DNA from: Boesenbergia rotunda
Taxonomy: Eukaryota > Streptophyta > Magnoliopsida > Zingiberales > Zingiberaceae
Reading direction: 5' to 3'
DNA: 64,000 nucleotides
Assembly: GCA_024364735.1 (NCBI GenBank)
Contig: JAGFNQ010004756.1
Location: forward strand, 122,018-186,017
Below the pieces are notes generated by a model that was given only the letters and a program-made list of their open reading frames with translations, had not been told where the DNA came from and made no database searches. Positions 55,440-64,000 of this stretch are shown in pieces. Within the stretch, counting starts at the first letter, position 1, and each line of letters opens with the position of its first letter. A program made the position numbers and the translations under genes.

Positions 55440-56817
55440 AAGTATTGCTAACTGATTAGACTAGTGGTGCAACGAAGGGAAGCTACGCATCTGTGGGTCC
55501 ATATATCCATTACTTCTACCTTAGCGGCTTGTCGGGTCCGAGAAATCGAAACATTCGTCCCTTAGCCCGAGGCAATCCTTTTGAATTAGTCCAAAAAGCT
55601 CTGTGAATTCCGAGGCATAACAATGATAGTTGTCTATCTCCTATTAAAAGCGCATGGGGTCTTTTAATGGCGACAAAACACCTCCGTGAATGCGGTTTTG
55701 CCACATGTTCAGACTTCTTTCTTCGCAATCTCCTGCTGATACGCGCCACAGGGCCATATCAAACGGCAGCCTCGAAAGCGGCGACGCCTCGAGATGGGCG
55801 TCCATTACCGTCTACGTGTCGTGCCCCCATTGTCCGCACGAGGGCAGCTTCTTTTCTATAAAAAGGGGAGGCGAAAATGTTCTTTCGCCTTCCGGTATCG
55901 TCAATTAGTAGAACTTGTGTGCTTCTCCCTCGTCTACCATTGTCTTCTTTCACTAAGGCTTCTTTCTCGTGCGTAAGTTCCTTCCCTGTTCCAGCTTCCT
56001 CCCCTTCTCTCCTTATAAGTCATGGGTAAGGAAGGGAAAAACTACCAAGGTAGGAAGGAGATTTCGGAGAAGGATTACCAACCAGAGTGATATGAATCCG
56101 CTTCCTCCAGGGTTAAGTCAGAAACCCTCTGAGCTGCCTGCGAATCATACAGCATTCCGACGGAATTGGAGGTAGAGGTTCCTAGGGTAGATCAATCTCC
56201 CGTAGAGCCTCCCCTAGGGGTTTTCACTTTCTTCCTAGGGCAAGTGGAATTAGGGCTTCGCTTTCCTCTTCCACCTTTTTTCATGAGTATCTCTTCCTAT
56301 TTCAACATACCCCTGCATCATATGGCTCCCAACGCCTTCGCCCAGATGGGCGGGGCGTTTATCCTCTTCAAGCTCTTTGACATTCCTTTGACCCCCCTGC
56401 TTTTTCCACTTCTTTTTTCTCCCTACACAAGCATCCAGGAGGGCCTTCAGTTTCACGGCTTGCCCCAATCATAAGTTCATAGGGGGTCTTCCTTCCTCCC
56501 ATAAGGGATGGAAGGAACATTTCTTCTTCATCCAACTTTGTCACCGCCCTTTCAGCCATATTCGCTGGAGGGAAAACCTACCCCCCCCGGAGCTAGGAGA
56601 CTTCCAATAGGATCTGGGCTATCAACGGGTCAGGAGCATCCTGTCCAGCATGGAGTTTAGCGGCCCCGGTCTGGTACAGAGTGATGAACTCATGTATCGA
56701 GCGGGACTCAACCCTAAAATCACCAGCATTAGTCCCAGCCTCGGTAAGCTTATCTTTTTATAGACGCACGTTAATTCTATCTGATGTTTTGTTGCTCGGT
56801 GCATTCGAGGGATGAAG
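55440..56817 (+). mobile_element. Remnant of a plant retroelement with an LRFPLPPF-type N-terminal domain
   Basis: A TATA-like TATAAAAAGGGG lies at 55858-55869. Downstream a 102-aa ORF (56166-56474) reads VELGLRFPLPPFF, ISSYFNIPLHHMAPNAFAQM and GGAFILFKLFD. This pattern is common at the N-terminus of plant retroelement/transposon Gag-like proteins (LGLRFPLHPF...L.P..W). The frame is lost after 56474. Element ends are not resolved. Confidence 0.5.
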
Positions 56818-59800
56818 TGTAAGTACCTCAGGTAGGTTTTGATGTAGTCAACCGAGTCAAGTTAGGTCCTGTGGTGTTTTAATCCCTGTGTCTATGTGTG
56901 CAGGAGCTTAGAAGCTCAGGAATTTGAGCGGAAGACATAACGGTCGAGAAGGATGGCATGAGAAGGGAGTTCTGCGGGGTTCTGCGAAGTTCTGCGGGGT
57001 GCATCCGAGGGACGCGAAGTTCTGTGGAATATTATGTCGATGGAGCGAGAAGGGCGTGCGTAGTGCCCGAGGGATGAGAAGCCGGGGGGAATCACGCTCG
57101 AGGAAAAAGCCAGAGGAGGGTTCGAGTGAGCCCAACTCTAGAAGGCCTGAAAATCAGCCAAGAAGATCCGCTGGAGACTGGTTAGCAAGTTGCTGACCAA
57201 AAGTCACTCGGGCGCCCCTATGCATACAGGTGCCCGATAGCCAATTTCTATCTGCCAGCTAGCTGTTTGCGAACGTTGCACTTCGGATAACTCTCAAGCC
57301 ACATGTCAGGCACCCTCAGCACTCGGGCGCCCCTATAGTGCCACATCAATATTCAGATAAAATTGACCGAGGCTATAAATAGGTCTCCAGAGCTCATTTT
57401 CATATCATTCATTCAATTCGTTCACAGCAAACAAAGTCTTTCTAGTTCTCTTTCTTTTTCTGAGCTTTTATTGTGTAAGAGGCTTCTCTGCCCGAAGGAG
57501 TTTATTCAGGAGAATCGAGCGACATTCTACCTTGGATTAGCAACCTCTCTGGTTGCAAACTAAGTAAAATTCTAGTTGCCTCTTTCTTTTTTAGTATTGT
57601 TTTATTTCTGTTACAGTTTGTATATGTTATGTTGTGATTCTTTTTTAACTAACTAACATCTTTGTTTAAGCAAAAACAAAAGATATAATTTTTATTTTCT
57701 GGGACAATTCACCCCTTTTTTGCCGACCAACAATCACTTTCAATTGGTATCAGAGCCAGGACGCTCCAGAAGGACTAACCTTCGTTTGAAGTAACTATCA
57801 AAATGGTCGGACCGGTCATCTACCCACTATAGTTCAAAGGGGAGTTCGCGAGTTGTAAGCTCAAGATGCAAGTATTTTTAAAACAGATTTTGATTTGCTT
57901 TTAATTATGAAAAATGATTTTGTAACTTCTAAAGACGTCGATGACAAACCAAAAGACGTAAGCCTGCGAACAAAGAAGGAGCGGGCGGACTTTGTGGCGA
58001 ACGAGAAACTAGAGTTCCACCTGCTGACCGTACTACCTACACAAGAAGTCAACCGAATCGGGAACTACCGATCTGCAAAGGTGGAAAAAGTTTCTTGAAC
58101 TTCACGAAGGTACCTCCGAAGCCAAACTAGCAAAAAGAGACCTACTTCGGAATCAGCTCAGCAACCTCCGACTGAAAGAAGGAGAATCAGTAGCTCAACT
58201 ACACGCTAAACTTAAGGAGCTAATGACAGAACTCCTAAAAGCAATCTCGGAGAGTGGTAAGCAATCAGGATGCGCAAAGGTACGCATTGAACGTCTTCCT
58301 GAGGATCCCGATCTAGAATTCGATAATTGATGCCTATTATATCTCTAAGATCTTAAGGTAAGTACCTTATACCAACTCTTTTCGACTTTAGAACTTCACG
58401 AATATAGATGTGCAAAAAAGAGTAAAGCGGACAACATCGCCTTAAGCTCATGGAAGATCCAACATGAAGACGAATCTTCTGAAGATGAAGAAACACGGTG
58501 TACATGGTAAGAAAATGTCCAAATATTTTAAAGCTCAAAAATTTAATAAAGTGCAGAATACGAAGCAAAAGAAGATCCGCTGCTACAACTGCAACGAAGA
58601 GGGATACGTGAAAGAAAACTGACCCAAAGTGAAGAACAAAGAAAAAGGGGCAACAAAGGCAAAAGTTCACAGCCTAAAAGCAACTTAGGACGAGTCCTCA
58701 TCGGAAGATTCAGATCTCAAGGAACACGTCGGACTTGCACTGATGACTTCACACCAGAAAGATGAAAGCATCGATGATGGGAGAGTCACGTCAGAAGATA
58801 ACAGCGACGAAGGGAGAGTTTCGGACTTCAGAAAGGATATGGTAAGTGAGGTAAGCCTTCTACCTTTTGACCAATTATATTTTGGAATTAAGCAAATGAC
58901 AAAATTCATGTGTAAATTAAAAACTAAAAATGTAGAATTAAAAAGAAAATTATCTTCTTCATGTCGATTAGAAATGTATGATATTAAAATATGAAAATGA
59001 AAATTTAAAAGTTCAAATTAAAAATTTACAAAATAACTATGCATTTCAAATTGTTCTTAAAATTCAAAAATTAGATATTATGGTAAACTTAATTAGTATA
59101 TTAAATTTCATAAAGGTCAAATTGTAAAAATTCCTAGGACTTATATTCCATGTAAATTTTTTATTAATCCAGTAAGAAAGAATCTATATTGGGTTCCTAA
59201 ATCTGCCTTAAACTATTAAGGTTTTTTTAGAGATTTTTTTAAATTAATGCTTGATCTGATTAATATTTCTCTTATATATTACTTGTAGAAAAATTAGTTT
59301 AAATTTTTCAATGATAGAAATTGCTTTGTTCTATCAATAGAAATTTTTCCAAATTTTTAACAGATAAACGAATTTATTATGATTTTTCAATCAAAAATAT
59401 GTTTTTAAATTTTAAAAATACTTAATAAAATTAATTTCATCGAATTTAATTTTTTTGGGATCTGAAGATTATCTTTTAAGCCCTGAGACAAATTTTGAAA
59501 ATTTCTTGATGTGGAAATCAAAATTTAAAATTTTTTTCCAAATTTCACCAATGAATTCAAAATTTGATTTTTAAAATGTTAAAAAATTGTTTTCTTTTTG
59601 ACGATTTTTCTAGAGATAAGTCTATCAAAATTCTAACTTGAATAAAAATTTAATTAATTTTTGAATAAAAATGAAAATTTGAAAATTACTTTTCCAAAAT
59701 TAGACTTTATATTTTAAAAAATTAATTTTCGACAAAATTTAAAAAATTGAATTTTCTAAAAACTAATTACTATGTTAGAAATCTTCTCCAAAAGTTTTGA

Positions 59801-60237
59801 AAATTTTGACTATTAGATTAATTTTTTAAATTCTTATAAGTATTTCTCTTAATATTTTTTTTTGATGTGATAAAAGGGGGAGATATATGATTAAGTTAAG
59901 GGGGTAGGCTTAATTTCAAAAAAAAAATTGCTGCTTTCACTGTCATATATTTATTCATGTTTTTCTTTTTATGCTTGTTTTCCCTAACTTACCTCGGGTT
60001 GATTCACATCAAAAAGGGAGAGATTGTAAGTACCCCAAGTAGATTTTGATGTGGTCAACTGAGTCATGTTAGGTCTTGTGATATTTTAATCCTTGTGTCT
60101 AAGTGTGCAGGAGCGCAGAAAGTTGAGCAGAAGACGCAGCGGTCAAGAAGGATGACACGAGAAGGGAGCACGGTGCATCCGAGGGACGCGAAATCATACG
60201 GAAGAGTACGCCGGTGGAGCGAGAAGGACATGTGCGG
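56818..60237 (+). mobile_element. SIRE-like copia element 4, gag-only derivative
   Basis: The 5' LTR TGTAAGTACCTCAGG starts at 56818 and ends TTTCA at 57742. The PBS TGGTATCAGAGCC is at 57744. The 3' LTR TGTAAGTACCCCAAG starts at 60025 after the polypurine tract CAAAAAGGGAGAGAT and is cut at 60237 by another LTR. Between them only gag and AT-rich DNA remain; pol is absent. It is therefore a non-autonomous deletion derivative. Confidence 0.8.
57803..58990 (+). pseudogene. SIRE-like gag, element 4, with stops
   Basis: Starts MVGPVIYPL at 57803 with an early stop. Recognisable parts: KDVSLRTKKERADFVANEKL (57955), LAKRDLLRNQLSNLRLKEGE (58120), and a knuckle CYNCNEEGYVKEN at about 58582-58620, whose His is Tyr and whose last Cys is replaced by a stop region. 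Several frameshifts. Confidence 0.65.
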
Positions 60238-60734
60238 TGTGTTAGGATCTTACCGTGTGCTAGAGGGGGGTGAATATCACTTTTCGATTTCGTCTTCCTA
60301 CACGTTATTAGTGCGTAAGCGGAATAACAAATAACATAAACTAACAACTAAGACGACACACCTATTTACGTGGTTCAGAGATAAAACTCCTACTCCACGG
60401 CTGTCCGTAAGGTGGGCGATCCCAATCCGTCGGTGGATGACTCCCCAAAAGACCTCCGACTAGCTCGTGTAGCTCCTTGTGGGTGGAGAAAACTCGCCAC
60501 AACCGGGACAACATTTCTAAGCACAAAGACTATTAATGAGCTCTAACCAAGCTCATTTCGTCAAAAACTCTCAGCCAAAATCGAGCCCCTTTAAATAGTG
60601 CTCAAGGCTGAGAAACCCGCTACCAGTTGACTGGTCCATTACCAGTCGACTGGTCCCACCTAAATTCGACCGTTGTAAGCCCAACGTTCGAATTTCCAGC
60701 GACACCAGTGGACTGGTCCATTACCAGTCGACTG
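60238..60734 (-). mobile_element. Partial SIRE-like LTR, minus orientation
   Basis: On the plus strand it starts TGTTAGGATCTTACCGTG followed by CTAGAGGGGGGTGAA, the reverse of the U5 end (TTCACCCCCCTCTAG) that precedes the PBS in this clade. It is cut on the right by the next LTR. Confidence 0.6.
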
Positions 60735-63370
60735 TGTAAGATCGTTGACGGTTGCTAGAGGGGGGGTGAATAGCAATTCTCGGCTTTCTTCGACCTATGT
60801 TGTTAGTTACGCAAGCGAAAATACAAATAAAACAATAAACAATAAGAAAGCAATGCTAACAAGACCGATTTACTTGGTATCCACCCCTAAAGGTGACTAT
60901 CTAAGAATCCTTCGGTGGATCACTCCCCGGATAACCTTCGGCTAGCCCTTGTCGCTTCTTGTGGGTGGAGAAACCTCGCCACAATACCTCGACAATATCT
61001 GAGCACCAAGACTACTATTTGGCCTTTAACCAAGACCAAATTCGCCAAACCTTTCAGCCAACACGATGTCCTCATAAATAGAACTAAGGCTGAAAACCCT
61101 CGCCACCAGGGCAGTCGACTGCCCCCAACCAAATATGACTGTTACACGCCTAACGTTCGAATTTTGGCTGCTACCAGTCGACTGCTCCCAGGGCAGTCGA
61201 CTGGTCCAGGGTCCAGAACCTACTGTGAGTTTCTGTTTGTGTTGGCAGTCGACTGTTATAACACCAGTCGACTGCCCAACCTCTACAAACACTCTTCCTC
61301 ACTCTATTGACCCTCGTCGACATGTGCCTTCAAGCATACTCCCTTGGCTTGCTCCTTGAAGTCCTCTTCCACCGGCTATCGTCCCTCGGATGCGCACGCA
61401 AATCCCAACATGCCTCCATGCCACTCTTCACGTGTGCCCTTTGAAGTCCACTTCTCAGCTTGCCCTTGGGGTCATCTTCCCTCGGCTCTCGTCCCTTTAC
61501 GACTTTGCTGACTCTTCACCAGCAGCCTTGACTATTGCCTTCGCGCCCTCTTCGTCTTCGGCCCTCGTCCCTCGGATGCACACAAGCCTCCAGCTTGTCT
61601 CCATGCCATCCTTCACGTACGCTTCGAAGTCCACGCCCCTCGGCTCATCATCCCTGCTATACCAAGGTCCCTCGGGTGCACACAAGCCTCCAGCTTGTCT
61701 CCATGCTACCCTTCACCGTACGAAGCCGTCCAGCTAAGTCCATATGTATAACCTGTACATCCTGCACACTCAAATACACATATTAGATCACAAGGGAAAA
61801 CCTAACTTACACCCTTTGCCTAAACATCAAAACACATGGTCACTCCGGACCATAGATTGACCTAATAATCTCTCCCTTTTTGATGTTTGGCAATACGTTT
61901 AAGTTAGGGAAACCAAATAGTAGTCAATAACAATAACAATGCTAAATAAACATTTGGACTTACACTGCCAAGACTCCATCTTGGACTTACACCGCCAATG
62001 CATATGCAATGCAAACAATGTATGGATCCTATCCCAAGGCATCCCACACCTAACCCTCCAAGTTAGGACTTTTCATCAAAATCGGGCTTTTTAAAGCTTC
62101 TCCAAAGCTCCCCCTACATTGGACTTACAAAGGCTTTTTAAGAACCTCTCCAAGGTTCCCCTCACGCCAAGAATGGAGCAACCATGCTCTCCCTTAATCT
62201 CAGATCCCCCTAAACCTAGGGTTTCCTGCAAAGGCGTGTTTGCTTTCCCAAATTAAACCCAACACTTCTCCCCCTTTACCTAACATCAAAAAGAACCCAA
62301 CAATATCACAATTATTGGTTCTTTTAATCCCTAATGACCATAAACAATGTGTACTAGCCCTCATACACTTGTTTTGCATCATTTGAACACAAATCAGCTG
62401 CTGGATACCCACACCAGCCCTGACTAGTCGACTACCCCCCAGGGCAGTCGACTGATACTCTGAAAATCAGCTTTTCTGGCCAAATTCAGAAATGCGCCAG
62501 AAATTCCATAAATCTCCAAAAATTCTCAAATTTTGTGTAGAACTTTGTGGTACCTATACCTACTTGGAAAAATTACATTCAACCATGTATCTATCACCAT
62601 TCCCAAGTTTGACACAAAATCCAAAATTTTCTATGAAAATTAAGGCAAACAAGAGGCAACCTCCCCTTAATCTATGCATTTTCCCAATTTTCAATTTACC
62701 TAGGTTAAGTTCTACCTAACTTAACACCATAACACCGGTTAAGTTCTACCCACTTAACACACAAGTTCTTCCTCCTTTGACACCATCAAGGATTGCCCCA
62801 AGCAACCTTACCCCTAGTGCCATAAAGAACTTAACAAAACCCGGAAAAATTTAAAAAGTTTGCAAGCACATTTGCTAGGATATACCCTATCCTAGAAAAA
62901 TATGATATCATGAAGAATATCAAATGTGCTTGACTTTTGGTACATCCTCTAATTTCCTAAAAAGTTTGGCATTTGGTATCAACTTTCAAATCCATCTATA
63001 ATTCCATGTGTTTGCCAAGACTAACCATTATAATTTGACACATGAAATTGTCCTCAACTTTCCTCCTTTTTATTTCTTAATCCTAAATTCATATGGGAAA
63101 CTTATCAATCTTCCTTGATTTTCAAGATATCAATAAAGCCTTATTAAATCATGGGATAACACTTTATTCAAGGAATATGAAATCATAATTAAGAATTTTA
63201 ATCCAAAGTCATATCATATAATCCAATTTTGAAATTTCTCACTATCCAATATGTCTTTTATCCTTAAACCTACGGATCAGTCGACTGCCCCTGGGGCAGA
63301 CGACTGGCAAATCTTACAGAATGTTTCTGGGTTGAGATCAGTCGACTGCCCCCCAGGGCAGTCGACTAAT
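60615..63370. repeat. Dispersed CAGTCGACTG palindromes
   Basis: About a dozen copies of CAGTCGACTG or one-base variants, often paired with CCCCAGGGCAGTCGACTG on the other side, grouped near 60620-60735, 61105-61285, 62427-62455 and 63275-63368. Confidence 0.8.
60735..61867 (-). mobile_element. 3' LTR of a minus-strand SIRE-like element
   Basis: On the plus strand it starts TGTAAGATCGTTGACGG with GCTAGAGGGGGGGTGAA and ends GACCTAATA at 61867, next to the reversed polypurine tract TCTCCCTTTTTGATG (61870-61884). Contains many CAGTCGACTG sites and a Leu/Ser-coding-looking CT-rich block (61310-61740) giving spurious ORFs. Confidence 0.6.
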
Positions 63371-64000
63371 ACCTGAATTTTAGGTTTTCAGTCCAATTTC
63401 AGAAATACCTAAATAATTCCATAAATTTCCAAAAATTCTGAAATTTCGTGAAGATATTTGTGGAACCTATGTCTACTTGGAAAAAATATATTTCCAAACA
63501 AATATACTCCAAACCCCAAGATTGGCACGCAACTCAACTTCTCTTAAATTGTATCATTTAAACTTCTCCCAAAAGTCCTAATTGTGGCATTTCCTTGATA
63601 TATCTTCTAATACCTGACCATGATTCATTTCTATCAATGAATTATATGGTTTTCACACATTAAAAACTAATTTTTATCAAATATAATCTATTTTCATCTT
63701 TTTCTCCATAATTCTCCTTTTATTGTGTCAATTCTCTAGGATTAAGACTTACCCAAGTCTTCCAACCCTTTTAGCACATTTCCTAGTCCACCTAGACTTC
63801 CTAGAGAACCCATCTCATGAGATCCATTTATCATGGACCCCAAAGGCTCCTAGAGCTCCCCCTTGAGCTCTTAGCCCTAGCCACCTCCCTAGGTGACTCA
63901 ATCCACACTAGGCCACACCGGTGAGCCCCCGGTGATTCTTGGCCTACAAATCTAACATTCTTAACCTTGGACTCCTTGTCCTTGGTTAAGTCATTTTCTT
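61868..64000 (-). mobile_element. 3' internal region of the minus-strand SIRE-like element
   Basis: AT-rich and largely non-coding. A second purine tract (reversed, CTTCTCCCCCTTTACC) lies at 62267-62282. More CAGTCGACTG pairs occur at 62427-62455 and 63275-63368. No RT or integrase motif; the element continues past the window end. Confidence 0.5.

Overview
This is nuclear DNA of a flowering plant. Genes have GT-AG introns and plant-type products, intergenic DNA is AT-rich, and more than half of the window is LTR retrotransposon. The gene repertoire (plastid-type cysteine synthase, NADP-dependent alkenal reductase, receiver-only type-C response regulator resembling the rice ORR41/42 group) and the repeat style suggest a monocot, possibly Zingiberales. 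The species is inference; nothing in the sequence proves it.

Four protein-coding genes look intact: (1) a 5-exon alkenal double-bond reductase on the minus strand (2129-5801, 351 aa); (2) a 10-exon O-acetylserine(thiol)lyase / cysteine synthase with transit peptide on the plus strand (40912-47245, 395 aa); (3) a 4-exon receiver-only response regulator on the plus strand (49042-49709, 132 aa); (4) a single-exon 412-aa serine-rich protein of unknown function on the minus strand (50839-52077), with a probable 5'-leader intron and several upstream ORFs. All exon joins of the first three were checked for phase and add up to whole codons.

The main architectural feature is an old tandem duplication of a divergent gene pair. 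Unit A (about 4.19-10.86 kb, joined to the intact reductase) carries the reductase 5' half, the intergenic DNA and a 5' fragment of cysteine synthase. Unit B (about 17.84-41.7 kb, joined to the intact cysteine synthase) carries a 5' fragment of the reductase, the same intergenic DNA and the complete cysteine synthase. Both breakpoints lie inside introns, so one full copy of each gene survives at opposite ends. Retrotransposons later expanded unit B.

Layout: 0-1.6 kb Ty3/gypsy (minus) gag and LTR; 2.1-5.9 kb reductase; 5.9-10.9 kb duplicated intergenic DNA and cysteine synthase fragment with nested LTR and TIR elements; 10.9-17.6 kb Ty3/gypsy element with a 2.86-kb solo LTR inside its own LTR, plus a 145-bp satellite-like array; 17.8-31.3 kb reductase pseudogene split by two related Ty1/copia elements in opposite orientation; 31.7-37.7 kb SIRE-like copia whose LTR holds a 2.9-kb near-perfect palindromic Mutator-like element; 38-40.9 kb SINE remnants and a MITE; 40.9-52.1 kb the gene-rich part; 54.4-64 kb MITE, LTR fragments and SIRE-like copia pieces. 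No tRNA, rRNA, CRISPR or virus-like gene was recognised.
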